49,015 nucleotides of DNA from an uncultured Bacteroidales bacterium (GCA_900316305.1 ONCM01000021.1:1-49015); one strand, 5' to 3'. Shown: positions 27,127 to 35,480, numbered from the stretch's first letter. Translations and numbers: made by a program. The notes: generated by a model not told the origin, from the sequence alone.

Positions 27127-27914
27127 TGTTCCAAAGATTTTATTTGATAATTTTGATTTGTTAACTTATTGACATAACGTATTTTCTGCTTAAAGCGATT
27201 GTATTTCAGATGCTCATCGGTGAGCAACATTCCAAGGCAGTACTTGCTGAGGCCTTTCCGTTGCACGTGCGCATCGCGAAGGAGATCCTTGAACTTGGAA
27301 GGCAACGAACCGTCCTGTTTCACCTCAATGATCACCAGATCAGAGACTTCAGCATCACAACCGCTGAGATGGTTATGGAATCGGATGCCGAAATCGATGG
27401 TTATCCGTTCCGTTTTGGCCTTGTTCACGAGCGTGATACGCTGAAAAGCGTTCTCCAGTCGAGGAGACAGCGGTTGGTCGGTCACCCAGACCTTCTCGCG
27501 GATAAACTCCGCCATTTCAGGCAGTTGGTAGAGGTCGCCCCAAGCCTCCATAGGGATGGGAATACGTTTTTTCTTGGTGCGGCCGGTGTTTTTCTTGTTC
27601 TTAACCTCGCAAAAAGCCAAATTGGATTCCACATAAATGCGCTGGCGTACCTTCTGCCGCCGCAGCCTACGGTTATGGTGCATCGTATAGGTCAGGGCAT
27701 CCGGTGTGTCAAAATAGAGCGTTCGGTAGTTTGCAATACGCTGACCCTCATTCTCTTGCACAAAGAAATGCTCGCCCCACAGCGGAGCCATGCGCAACAG
27801 CGTCTCCCTGTTGGTCGGAAACTTGCTATCCACACGGTTCATCAGCTTCACGGTGCTCATCTTCTCCAAAGAGATGGGCACCATTTGCTGCAAGATTTCA
27901 GGCAACGTGTCCAT
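27123..27914 (-). CDS. VTC-domain (polyphosphate polymerase-like) protein
   Basis: 263 residues, cytosolic. The tunnel-forming basic motifs of the VTC/triphosphate tunnel fold are visible: LMNRVDSKFPTN, YRTLYFDTPDALTYTMHHNRRLRRQKVRQRIYV, FCEVKNKKNTGRTKKKRIPI, ITIDFGIRFHN, LVIIEVKQDG and RKGLSKYCLGM. In yeast this fold polymerises phosphate from ATP; bacterial relatives next to DUF4956 are largely uncharacterised. It begins 2 nt after the upstream lipoprotein-like gene's stop and overlaps DUF4956, so it sits in the middle of a tight operon. It could make polyphosphate or another phosphorylated polymer at the membrane. Confidence 0.88.
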   Translation of the reverse strand: MDTLPEILQQMVPISLEKMSTVKLMNRVDSKFPTNRETLLRMAPLWGEHFFVQENEGQRIANYRTLYFDTPDALTYTMHHNRRLRRQKVRQRIYVESNLAFCEVKNKKNTGRTKKKRIPIPMEAWGDLYQLPEMAEFIREKVWVTDQPLSPRLENAFQRITLVNKAKTERITIDFGIRFHNHLSGCDAEVSDLVIIEVKQDGSLPSKFKDLLRDAHVQRKGLSKYCLGMLLTDEHLKYNRFKQKIRYVNKLTNQNYQIKSLEQ

Positions 27915-27916
27915 TT

Positions 27917-28318
27917 TTATCGGATATATTCGTATTCGCGCACCGAAATCAGCACTCCTTTGGCATTGTAGTTCAGTTGCCGCTTTTTCGTGCCGTCTGC
28001 GTTGTACTCGATTTTATGGATGCGGTAGGGCTTGTTCTGCTCATTATAGACCACCTCGCGCACCACGCGTCCGTTCGCGTCGTACTCGTAGGTCTCACGC
28101 GCCTGCATACCATACGAATTGTATTCAATTTCCTCGATCTTGCGCCCTTCTGCATCGTATTTGGTGACGTGGTCCAGATATTTGGTACCCTTGACTGGCG
28201 TTTTCCAAGTTTTCACCGTCAAATTCTTCTTTGCCTCCTTCTTAGAAGATGTCGTCTGTCCCAACGAAACCGTCGCAAACATCAACACACAACCCAGCAA
28301 TATGATAATCTTTTTCAT
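27917..28318 (-). CDS. Secreted YD/MORN-like repeat protein (133 aa)
   Basis: The ATG at 28318 is chosen because it opens a signal peptide (MKKIIILLGCVLMFATVSLGQ). The mature part has four short beta repeats of the 'YD..G+...E..Y+' type (VTKYDAEGRKIEEIEYNSYG, YEYDANGRVVREVVYNEQN, IEYNADGTKKRQLNYNAKG, SVREYEY), similar to RHS/YD or antitoxin-type MORN repeats. Exported and probably periplasmic. It is the first gene of the operon with VTC, DUF4956 and DUF2490. A -7 box (TATTTTTG on the minus strand, 28368-28375) lies 49 nt upstream. Confidence 0.8.
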   Translation of the reverse strand: MKKIIILLGCVLMFATVSLGQTTSSKKEAKKNLTVKTWKTPVKGTKYLDHVTKYDAEGRKIEEIEYNSYGMQARETYEYDANGRVVREVVYNEQNKPYRIHKIEYNADGTKKRQLNYNAKGVLISVREYEYIR

Positions 28319-28367
28319 TCTTTTTATAATATTATGGTCAATATTTTCCAATTACTATTCACGGCCG

Positions 28368-28375
28368 CAAAAATA
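28368..28375 (-). promoter_or_regulatory. -7 promoter box of the VTC/DUF4956 operon
   Basis: TATTTTTG on the minus strand, in the divergent gap with wecB. Confidence 0.68.
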
Positions 28376-28438
28376 CAATTTATATACTATCCCCCTATTC
28401 ATAATTCATAATTCTACATTCTACATTCATAATTTTTG

Positions 28439-28446
28439 TATGTTTG
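28439..28446 (+). promoter_or_regulatory. -7 promoter box of wecB
   Basis: TATGTTTG, matching TAnnTTTG, 21 nt before the ATG at 28468. It excludes the in-frame alternative start at 28444. Confidence 0.68.
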
Positions 28447-28467
28447 CCCCGCGAAACGAAAGACATA

Positions 28468-29535
28468 ATGAAGATAGTCACCATTCTCGGAGCGAGACCG
28501 CAATTCATCAAGGCTGCGGTGGTTTCTCGGGCTTTGTCGCAATACGACGACATCCGGGAAATCATTGTGCATACCGGCCAGCACTTCGACCCAAACATGT
28601 CGCAACTCTTCTTTGAAGAGATGGGCATTCCTGAGCCATCGTATAACCTTGACATCCATGGACTTCCGCATGGTGCGCTCACCGGCCGCATGATGGAGCA
28701 GGTAGAGGGGGTGTTATTGCGCGAACGGCCCGACTGGCTGCTGGTTTATGGTGACACCGACTCGACTCTTGCGGGCGCGCTGGCCGCCAAGAAGCTGCAC
28801 ATCCGTGTAGCGCATGTGGAGGCCGGACTCCGCTCCTTCAACGAGGCAATGCCGGAGGAAATCAACCGCATCCTCACCGACCGCATCAGCGACCTGCTCT
28901 TTTGTCCGTCCGAAATGGCTGTGAACCAGCTTCGTGACGAAGGACGGCTGGCCAACGGGGCGCAGGTGGTGATGAGCGGCGACGTGATGAAGGACGCGGC
29001 CTTGCAGTTTGCACCGTTGATGCGCCAACCCGCCGCCGAACTGCCTGACCGATTCGTACTCTGCACTTTCCACAGAGCCGAAAACGTGGACAACGAAAAG
29101 ACGCTCAAGCAGTTGCTTTACGCCCTTGAGCTTACCTGCAATACCATTCCCGTGGTGTGCCCGCTGCACCCGCACACTCGCAAAAGCATCGAAGCCATCG
29201 CCTACCCCATCGACCAATCACCCATACAATTTATTGAACCCGTCGGCTATCTGGAGATGCTCTACCTGCTGAGTCACTGCACGTTGGTGATGACTGACAG
29301 CGGCGGACTGCAGAAAGAGGCCTACTACATGAAAAAATACTGCGTGACACTCCGCAACGAGACCGAATGGACCGAACTTGCCGGGTGCGGTTACAACCAC
29401 GTCGTCGGCACGGAACCCATGAACATCGTGCAAACCGTGCAGAACCTGCTGGATGTGACGCCCGTGTTCCCGTTCGAGCTCTATGGCGATGGACATGCGG
29501 CGGAGGCTATTGCGAAGACGATGAATAGGCGATGA
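28468..29535 (+). CDS. wecB: UDP-N-acetylglucosamine 2-epimerase (non-hydrolysing)
   Basis: 355 residues, cytosolic. It interconverts UDP-GlcNAc and UDP-ManNAc, supplying ManNAc-type sugars to surface polysaccharide. Family motifs appear in order: GARPQFIKAA (8-17), HTGQHFDPNMS, YGDTDSTLAGALAAKKL, HVEAGLRSFN, PEEINRILTDRISD, TFHRAENVD, PLHPHTRK, EPVGYLEMLYLLSHC and TDSGGLQKEAYYM. The length is normal. No other polysaccharide genes are adjacent, so the product may serve a cluster elsewhere. The ATG at 28468 was chosen because MKIVTILGARPQ is the standard N-terminus and the -7 box precedes it. Its 3' end runs into a GATGAA tandem repeat. Confidence 0.95.
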   Translation: MKIVTILGARPQFIKAAVVSRALSQYDDIREIIVHTGQHFDPNMSQLFFEEMGIPEPSYNLDIHGLPHGALTGRMMEQVEGVLLRERPDWLLVYGDTDSTLAGALAAKKLHIRVAHVEAGLRSFNEAMPEEINRILTDRISDLLFCPSEMAVNQLRDEGRLANGAQVVMSGDVMKDAALQFAPLMRQPAAELPDRFVLCTFHRAENVDNEKTLKQLLYALELTCNTIPVVCPLHPHTRKSIEAIAYPIDQSPIQFIEPVGYLEMLYLLSHCTLVMTDSGGLQKEAYYMKKYCVTLRNETEWTELAGCGYNHVVGTEPMNIVQTVQNLLDVTPVFPFELYGDGHAAEAIAKTMNRR

Positions 29536-29690
29536 ATGGCGATGAATGGCGATGAAAAACGATGAAAAGACGATGAAAAGCGATGAAAAGCGATGAAAAG
29601 CGATGAATAACGATGAAAAGCAATGAAAAGCGATGAAAAGACGATGAAAAGCGATGAAAAGCGATGAATAACGAGGAATAAACGAGGAAA
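29519..29690. repeat. GCGATGAAAA tandem repeat array
   Basis: About 15 imperfect copies of a 10-11 nt unit (GCGATGAAAA, GACGATGAAAA, GCGATGAATA) begin within the last codons of wecB, where one copy supplies the TGA stop, and fill the gap to the CotH gene. Shorter runs lie after ligA (2309-2350) and after the IgGFc/PKD gene (23222-23240), again at gene ends. Confidence 0.88.
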
Positions 29691-29701
29691 CGACATACAC
29701 A

Positions 29702-31552
29702 ATGCATATTAAAAATCTGATAATTAACACAATCATTATTTTTTGTTTTGCGGTTCCATTATGGGCGCAGGACAGCGAGGTCAAGTTTTCGCCGAAAGGC
29801 GGGGTTTATGCCAACGCTCTTCCGGTGAAGCTGTCGTGTAACAATCCTGATCTCCAAATCCGCTATACGTTGAACGGGGCCACGCCGGACGGGAGTTCCA
29901 CACTCTATACCAGTTCTCTCCATCTGAATGCCGGAATGCGTTCGAAATCTGACATTTACAAGATCCCCATTTCTCCTGACAACGATCCCTATCGCCCCGA
30001 TTTCTACGTTCCTGATTCGGTGATAAAAGGCATCGTAATCCGCGCCGCAGCGTTTGATCAACAGGGGAACCGCGTCAGTCCGGTAGTCACGCAGTCCTAC
30101 TTCATCAAATCTTTGGGTTGCGACATCCACGGTCTTCCTATCGTCTCCATCTGTGCCGACTCGTTGTCGCTTTTCGCCCACGACACGGGGATTTTGGTGC
30201 CAGGCGACCTTTATGACCCAGAAGACATCGACCACACCGGAAATTACGCCCAATCGGGCAGAGAATGGGAACGGCTCATCAATGTGGAATATTACGACGA
30301 CAACAACGACGGCTTCAACCAAATGGCGGGTCTGCGCACCCATGGAGGCATTCTCGCCAGACGCTCACAGCAGAAAGGGCTGAAGATTTATGCCCGTGAA
30401 GAATACGGAAAAAAGAATTTCAAATACAAGATTTTTGAAGAATCACACTTGAAGAAATTCAAGCATCTGATACTTAGACCGTATAGAAACTCTTGTACGT
30501 CGGCGGGCATCCACGACTGGCTGTCGAACCAGATAGCGGCCCCGCTCAAGATGGGAATCACAGCTTCCCGACCGACCGCGCTCTTCCTCAACGGCGAATA
30601 CTGGGGCATCTATTTCATTGAGGAGAAGGTTGACGAGCGTTACTTGGAAAGCCATCACGGCGTCAATCCCGACAGTGTCAACATCATTGCCGCATGGGGA
30701 GCGTTGGAGAGCGGCTCGTCGGACGATTTTTTCAACCTTTACTACTCTTTGGCAGCGGCGGACCTTTCCGATCCGGTTCAATATTACCATTTCTCCCAAA
30801 GAATTGACATTCCCAACATCATCGATTACTTCATTTTCGAACTTTTTGCCGCCAACTGGGACTGGCCGGTCAACAATGTGCGTTGCTGGCAGAAGCCCGG
30901 CGGTATGTGGCACTGGGTGTTTTACGATGGGGATTGCTGTTTGGACGATGACCAATTCCCCATCTACGAAAACGCCACCTATATCGGGGAAATCACCTGG
31001 CCCACCGCCCAATGGTCCACCCTTTTCTTCCGCAAATTGTTGGAAAGTCCCACCTTCAAAAACCAGTTCCTCATCCGCTTGGAACAGCTCAACAAGACCT
31101 GTTTCAGTTACAAAAAAACGAAGCCCTATCTGAGCAAGATACAACATACTCTAAGAGAAGAGATTCCGCATCAGGTGCACCGTTACAACCATCCAGAAAG
31201 CCTCGGTAATTGGGAAGATGCCTGTCAAAAAATCGACAATTTCCTGGCGGGAAGGGAAAAAGGATTCTGGCAACAGACCACTGAATTTTTCAACTTGGGA
31301 GAAGAGAGCATCACCTCGGTGAAGTGTTATCCCAACCCAGCGTCCTCCGGTGAAATTCTCCACATTCAGGTTGAGGCGGAAAGCGATGCCACCCCTTGGC
31401 TTTCGGTCTATGATCTGAACGGACGATTAATACACTGCCAATACTTTTTCCTGCAGGAGGGCGAGAACAGCATCCCGCTGAACATCGGCAAGCGCAAGGG
31501 GGTGTATATCGTGAAAGTGGGGGACGAGAAGTGCAAGGTGATCATCTTGTAA
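29702..31552 (+). CDS. CotH-kinase-like T9SS-exported protein
   Basis: 616 residues. Signal peptide (MHIKNLIINTIIIFCFAVPLWAQ); chitobiase/FN3-like N-terminal domain (about 25-140: VKFSPKGGVYANALPVKLSCNNPDLQIRYTLNGATPDG); CotH domain (about 145-520), with IVSICADSLSLF, NVEYYDDNNDGFNQMAGLRTHGG, KGLKIYAREEYG, LILRPYRNSCTSAG, LFLNGEYWGIYFIEEKVDERYLESH, NWDWPVNNVRCW and VFYDGDCCLDD as expected for the atypical kinase core; T9SS type A tail (about 535-616: SVKCYPNPASSGEILHI...GVYIVKVGDEKCKVIIL). CotH phosphorylates spore-coat proteins in Bacillus; a surface-exported version would act outside the cell, where ATP is scarce, so activity is uncertain. It lies near the VTC/DUF4956 pair often found with CotH. 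Confidence 0.9.
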   Translation: MHIKNLIINTIIIFCFAVPLWAQDSEVKFSPKGGVYANALPVKLSCNNPDLQIRYTLNGATPDGSSTLYTSSLHLNAGMRSKSDIYKIPISPDNDPYRPDFYVPDSVIKGIVIRAAAFDQQGNRVSPVVTQSYFIKSLGCDIHGLPIVSICADSLSLFAHDTGILVPGDLYDPEDIDHTGNYAQSGREWERLINVEYYDDNNDGFNQMAGLRTHGGILARRSQQKGLKIYAREEYGKKNFKYKIFEESHLKKFKHLILRPYRNSCTSAGIHDWLSNQIAAPLKMGITASRPTALFLNGEYWGIYFIEEKVDERYLESHHGVNPDSVNIIAAWGALESGSSDDFFNLYYSLAAADLSDPVQYYHFSQRIDIPNIIDYFIFELFAANWDWPVNNVRCWQKPGGMWHWVFYDGDCCLDDDQFPIYENATYIGEITWPTAQWSTLFFRKLLESPTFKNQFLIRLEQLNKTCFSYKKTKPYLSKIQHTLREEIPHQVHRYNHPESLGNWEDACQKIDNFLAGREKGFWQQTTEFFNLGEESITSVKCYPNPASSGEILHIQVEAESDATPWLSVYDLNGRLIHCQYFFLQEGENSIPLNIGKRKGVYIVKVGDEKCKVIIL

Positions 31553-31569
31553 CATATCCGAAAAATATG

Positions 31570-31577
31570 TACCTTTG
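31570..31577 (+). promoter_or_regulatory. -7 promoter box of kal-kce
   Basis: TACCTTTG, an exact TAnnTTTG match, 56 nt before the kal ATG. No equivalent box precedes kce. Confidence 0.7.
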
Positions 31578-31633
31578 CTGCCTCAAAAAAACAGACATTC
31601 AAATTATTACAAATATCTGAAAAATAATACATT

Positions 31634-32029
31634 ATGGAAGAAAAGAAAACATCAATGATTCGTTTGAGAATGAGTTCTCAAGACGCCCATTACGGCGGCA
31701 ACCTCGTTGACGGCGCCCACATGCTCGCCCTCTTCGGCGACGTGGCCACCGAGCTGCTCATCATGCAAGACGGAGACGAAGGCCTCTTCTGCGCCTACGA
31801 CAACGTGGAGTTCCTCGCCCCCGTCTATGCCGGCGACTACATCGAGGCAGTCGGTGAGATCACCAAGGTGGGCAACACCTCCCGCAAGATGGTCTTCGAG
31901 GCCCGCAAGGTCGTCCGTCCGCGTCCCGACATCAGCGCCTCCGCCGCCGACGTGTTGGAAGAACCCATCGTCGTCTGCCGCGCCTCCGGCACCTGCGTCG
32001 TCCCGAAACAATGCCAACGGAAGAATTAG
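31634..32029 (+). CDS. kal: 3-aminobutyryl-CoA ammonia-lyase (Kal)
   Basis: 131 residues, a single hotdog domain. The sequence [65 protein letters not shown] is very close to what I know of Kal. The enzyme removes ammonia from L-3-aminobutyryl-CoA to give crotonyl-CoA in the 3-keto-5-aminohexanoate route of lysine fermentation. It is followed by kce, the preceding pathway step, which supports the call over a generic thioesterase. The remaining genes of the pathway (kamA, kamDE, kdd) are not in this window. Confidence 0.9.
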   Translation: MEEKKTSMIRLRMSSQDAHYGGNLVDGAHMLALFGDVATELLIMQDGDEGLFCAYDNVEFLAPVYAGDYIEAVGEITKVGNTSRKMVFEARKVVRPRPDISASAADVLEEPIVVCRASGTCVVPKQCQRKN

Positions 32030-32032
32030 TTT

Positions 32033-32220
32033 ACAAGTTTAGTAGCTTAGAAGCTTAGTAGCTTACAGGCTTAGTAGCTTACAGGCTTAGTAGCTTACAG
32101 GCTTAGTAGCTTACAGGCTTAAAATCCCGGGCAAAAGAGTAAACTCTTAAGCTCCTAAGCTCCTAAGCTCCTAAGCTCCTAAACCATAAACTATAAACCA
32201 TAAACTATAAACTATACACC
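32033..32220. repeat. TAGCTTACAGGCT tandem repeat and CTCCTAAG repeats
   Basis: Between kal and kce lie four copies of a 16-nt unit (TTAGTAGCTTACAGGC), then CTCCTAAG repeated four times on the opposite sense of the same word, then ATAAACTATAAACC repeats. Because TTAGTAGCTTA and TAAGCTCCTAA are roughly complementary, the transcript could form a long imperfect hairpin between the two genes. Confidence 0.8.
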
Positions 32221-32226
32221 AAAAAT

Positions 32227-33057
32227 ATGGAAAAACTGATCATAACCGCCGCCATCTGCGGTGCAGAAGTAACGAAAGAACAGAACCCTGCCGTGCCTTA
32301 CACCGTCGAGGAGATCGTGCGTGAGGCGAAGAGCGCTGTGGATGCCGGTGCCGCCATCGTGCACCTGCACGTGCGCGAAGACGACGGCACGCCCACCCAG
32401 AGCCGTGCCCGCTTCCAAGAGTGCGAGGAAGCCATCTACAAAGCTTGCCCGAACGTCATCCTCATCCCTTCCACGGGAGGTGCTGTGGGTATGACCCCCG
32501 ATGAGCGTCTGCAATCGACCGACACCACCCCGATCCCGGAGATGGCCACCCTCGACTGCGGTACCTGCAACTTCGGCGACGAGATTTTCGACAACACGAT
32601 GCCCACGATGCGCGCCTTCGGCAAACGCATGATGGAACGCGGCATCAAACCCGAATACGAGTGCTTCGAGATGGGTCACCTTGACACCATCCTCACCATG
32701 GCTCGCAAAGGCGAGGTTCCCGGCGCCCCGATGCAGTTCAACTTCGTGTTGGGCGTTCCCGGCTGTACCCCTGCCACCGTTGACAACCTCTGCTGGTTAG
32801 TGAAAAATATCCCCGCCGGCAGCACCTGGACCAGCACCGGTATTGGTCGCCACGCTTTCACCTTGGCCGCTCCCACCATCGTGATGGGCGGTAACGTGCG
32901 CGTGGGCTTCGAAGACAACCTCTACCTCGAACGCGGCGTGCTCGCCAAGAGCAACGGCGAATTGGTGGACAAGGTCGTCCGCATGGCCAAACTGCTCGGC
33001 CGCCCCGTCGCCACCTCCGACGAAGCTCGCGAAATCCTCGGGCTGAAGAAGAGATAA
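32227..33057 (+). CDS. kce: 3-keto-5-aminohexanoate cleavage enzyme (Kce)
   Basis: 276 residues, BKACE (DUF849) TIM barrel. Zinc ligands and active-site blocks are visible: TAAICGAEVTKEQNPAVPYT, GAAIVHLHVRE (both His), the following PSTGGAVGMTPDERL, and FEMGHLDT. Kce combines 3-keto-5-aminohexanoate with acetyl-CoA to give acetoacetate and L-3-aminobutyryl-CoA, which Kal then deaminates. The kal-kce pair therefore runs two successive steps of anaerobic lysine degradation. The enzyme length and the KEQNP(A)VPYT substrate loop fit true Kce better than other BKACE types. A palindrome and a terminator follow. Confidence 0.92.
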   Translation: MEKLIITAAICGAEVTKEQNPAVPYTVEEIVREAKSAVDAGAAIVHLHVREDDGTPTQSRARFQECEEAIYKACPNVILIPSTGGAVGMTPDERLQSTDTTPIPEMATLDCGTCNFGDEIFDNTMPTMRAFGKRMMERGIKPEYECFEMGHLDTILTMARKGEVPGAPMQFNFVLGVPGCTPATVDNLCWLVKNIPAGSTWTSTGIGRHAFTLAAPTIVMGGNVRVGFEDNLYLERGVLAKSNGELVDKVVRMAKLLGRPVATSDEAREILGLKKR

Positions 33058-33066
33058 GACGTGAAT

Positions 33067-33094
33067 GTAGAGACGCAAATTTTTGCGTCTCTAC
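33067..33094. repeat. 28-nt perfect palindrome, GTAGAGACG family (copy 4)
   Basis: GTAGAGACGCAAAT followed by its reverse complement. It has the same outer arms as copies at 176-203 and 5903-5930, and lies between the kce stop and its terminator. Confidence 0.82.
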
Positions 33095-33110
33095 TGAAAC
33101 CCGAAATCTA

Positions 33111-33146
33111 AAACACCTCGGAAGGGATTCTGGGGTGTTTTTTTTG
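33111..33146 (+). terminator. Terminator after kce (CTCGGAAGGG-loop family)
   Basis: AAACACC pairs with GGTGTTT around TCGGAAGGGATTCTGG, then seven or more T. It shares the CTCGGAAGGG core with terminators at 10208, 16059 and 20339. It lies 27 nt from the end of the convergent NlpC/P60 gene. Confidence 0.85.
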
Positions 33147-33172
33147 ATGTCTTTACACACAGATTGCCCCGT

Positions 33173-33676
33173 CTAGTCGCACCGTATAATCCTCCTGGCA
33201 CCACCGTAGGTCGTCTGATAGTTCGAGTCGGTGAAACGGCTCACGCAAACACAACCGTTACCGGCAGAGGCATGGATAAACTTGAAATCTCCATTTTCAT
33301 AGTCAGAAATGGCAATCCCCACATGTGAAATATGCCGATTCGGATACTCTCCTGAGACAAAAAACACCAAATCACCACGCTTGATATTGGTCAGAAACAC
33401 CCGCTCTCCTTCAATGCATAACGTGCTGGTGGTGCGGGTGACCACAACTCCCACTTGGTGAAAAGCATAGTTCACAAGTCCGGAACAATCATAAGTATTA
33501 GGACCTGATCCTCCCCATTCGTATGGACATCCCAACTTTAAGCGTGCAAACAAGATTACTTCGTCAATCCGATCCTCACAACTCCTATCGTCAATACCAA
33601 CAGACTGCGCTGAGCCATGAAAAGCACCATTAAGCGTCAACAAAAGAACAAGAAGGATTAATCGGGTAAATCGCAT
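33173..33676 (-). CDS. Secreted NlpC/P60 cell-wall hydrolase
   Basis: 167 residues. A signal peptide (about 1-24: MRFTRLILLVLLLTLNGAFHGSAQ) precedes an NlpC/P60 domain with catalytic Cys64 in TYDCSGLVNYAFHQVG, the GDLVFF strand, His118 in ISHVGIAIS and a third polar site near FIHAS (His135). It cleaves peptide stems of peptidoglycan (gamma-D-Glu-diamino acid bonds) in the periplasm. It is the last gene of the long minus-strand operon, 11 nt after the TssF-like gene, so it could open the wall for the envelope complex encoded upstream, or be an exported toxin. No immunity gene is evident. Confidence 0.88.
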   Translation of the reverse strand: MRFTRLILLVLLLTLNGAFHGSAQSVGIDDRSCEDRIDEVILFARLKLGCPYEWGGSGPNTYDCSGLVNYAFHQVGVVVTRTTSTLCIEGERVFLTNIKRGDLVFFVSGEYPNRHISHVGIAISDYENGDFKFIHASAGNGCVCVSRFTDSNYQTTYGGARRIIRCD

Positions 33677-33687
33677 ATTTTTGGGGA

Positions 33688-35475
33688 TTACAATCTAACA
33701 TTCACTTCGAATTCACAAAAACCTGTAGTTCGGAGGTTGATTTTCTGTTGTAATTCTGTGGATACACGTTGAGCGAAATCCTCTGGAATCTCGAGATTTT
33801 GGGGTTGGGCTAACGAGATAGACACCACCATTTTCTGCTGTCCTTCACAAATATCAGGTTGAAAGGTTATATCCAATACCATCTCTTTCGGTATCTGATA
33901 CACGCCTCGCAACTCCTTATAACAGAATTGTTTGATGTCGAACTTCGTAATCAGCCTATCTCTCGTCAAATGATAATAGCTGGCCATTTGCTGAAGTGTT
34001 TCCTCGTCAGTAACCTCATCACGACCACCAAATGTAGTCAGCATAATGGCACTTCCCGCCTCATCGAATATTGGGGGTAGTTTCACGGCACAAGATGGCG
34101 TTAATCCATTTCCCTGCTGTCCGTCCGTAAGCAGATATGACACTGCCATCCTGGACTGACCGCCGGAAACATAGGCATTAGAATGCTTTTGGAGCATCAC
34201 ATATACTCCTTCATAGGCAGACTGATTTTTACTGATGATGCTCTCTATCTCATTTAACAAGACCCTCACCTCGTTCACTTTCTCGTCAAAATCGATATCG
34301 GCAAAGGGCCTAAACGCATGGAAATCGGACGAATAGCGATGCGTGAGGGCACGCGTCTGTGATACGAGTTTCCCTGCATGATATCGTTCCGCACCAAAAC
34401 GGCGAAGGGTAATTTGCTCAGCGTCAAAAGAACGATCTGAAGGAGCAAGCAATTGAAGGAGTTCTTTTCCATTTTTCACAGTATGCACGATCGGAGAATC
34501 TTTCTTTTCCTGAAAGTCAACACTTTTCTCCATGGCAATCTTTTTAATAGGCTCCTCGGCAGACAAATTGACGCTACCTTTTTCTACATTCACGACAGGT
34601 ATGCAATTGATAAGTACATCGTCTTCTGTTAGGTTCACTTCTTCTAAACCAACAGTCAGTTGAATAGACAATGTAGATTGATCTTCGACTTTATAATCTC
34701 CTAAATAAAACAACTTGTCAGTCAATGGGGCCAATCTATCCAACCAACTTTCCGTTGTCCCGTAGAGAAGGGAACGATTGAAAACACAATGGTTCACATT
34801 GAAGATGTCACACAATGGCAAACGATCGTAGTCCTTGAGAGAAAACACAGGAACTTGTACGCCATCCACATGGAGGGACAACGATGATATGGTATGATTG
34901 GGGAAATAGAGAGATACGCCAGAAAGATTGTCAAAATTGAATTTTCCAGATAGGGTTATATCAAAAGTGTTCCGATTGACTTTTCTGACAGCGCCTATCG
35001 TCGCGTTCAGAATTTTAGTCTTCAAAAGGGGCATGAACGAAAAGCTCTCCTGCTCTTTGAAGCGCATTTTGGTTTTAGAACGCTTTTCCAAACGAATCAC
35101 CGTGGAATCATCCACTACGTGTGAAACTTCTGAGCCATCCACCATTTTCACTCGCAAAACCGTCATGGAAGGTGTCGGCCTGGTCAACGTGAAAGGGACA
35201 GTCCTTCGGATGAATTCATCCAATATGGATGTGCGCAACGCCGAAACCTGTTCTTTCAACAGATTTGTCTGATGTGCCAACGCAGTCATCAACAGGTTAA
35301 GGACAGGGTCTCGCTCCAAATTTTGCCTCACGGCGTTTTCTTCAGCCTCATCCAATCTCTTATTCGAGAAAGATTTGCCATCATTAAAGCTGTCTAAAAG
35401 CCCGTCTTGCTCCCATTGTTTGATAGCTTTGTTGAGCAGTTCTCTGCCTGATTGTATATTCAATTGATTATCCAT
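33688..35475 (-). CDS. tssF: TssF-like baseplate protein
   Basis: 595 residues. Similarity to T6SS TssF and baseplate-J-type proteins is seen in the N-terminal block ERDPVLNLLMTALAHQTNLLKEQVSALRTSILDEFIRRTVPF, in NFDNLSGVSLYF, in the 'NC.P.vN' motif (DDVLINCIPVVNVEKG) and in the C-terminal block TTFGGRDEVTDEETLQQMASYYHLTRDRLITKFDIKQFCYKEL, followed by a beta domain. TssF forms the wedge of the contractile baseplate with TssE, TssG and TssK. The ATG at 35475 lies 5 nt after the tssE stop; a GTG at 35485-35487 overlapping tssE is the alternative. No tail sheath or tube gene is present in the window. The relation to the Bacteroidetes subtype (T6SSiii) is by resemblance, not by computed search. 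Confidence 0.72.
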   Translation of the reverse strand: MDNQLNIQSGRELLNKAIKQWEQDGLLDSFNDGKSFSNKRLDEAEENAVRQNLERDPVLNLLMTALAHQTNLLKEQVSALRTSILDEFIRRTVPFTLTRPTPSMTVLRVKMVDGSEVSHVVDDSTVIRLEKRSKTKMRFKEQESFSFMPLLKTKILNATIGAVRKVNRNTFDITLSGKFNFDNLSGVSLYFPNHTISSLSLHVDGVQVPVFSLKDYDRLPLCDIFNVNHCVFNRSLLYGTTESWLDRLAPLTDKLFYLGDYKVEDQSTLSIQLTVGLEEVNLTEDDVLINCIPVVNVEKGSVNLSAEEPIKKIAMEKSVDFQEKKDSPIVHTVKNGKELLQLLAPSDRSFDAEQITLRRFGAERYHAGKLVSQTRALTHRYSSDFHAFRPFADIDFDEKVNEVRVLLNEIESIISKNQSAYEGVYVMLQKHSNAYVSGGQSRMAVSYLLTDGQQGNGLTPSCAVKLPPIFDEAGSAIMLTTFGGRDEVTDEETLQQMASYYHLTRDRLITKFDIKQFCYKELRGVYQIPKEMVLDITFQPDICEGQQKMVVSISLAQPQNLEIPEDFAQRVSTELQQKINLRTTGFCEFEVNVRL

Positions 35476-35480
35476 AACTA

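Noticed and set aside
26416-27147. 243-codon plus-strand frame opposite DUF4956
   Set aside because: His-rich low-complexity antisense of a well-supported membrane protein in a coupled operon.
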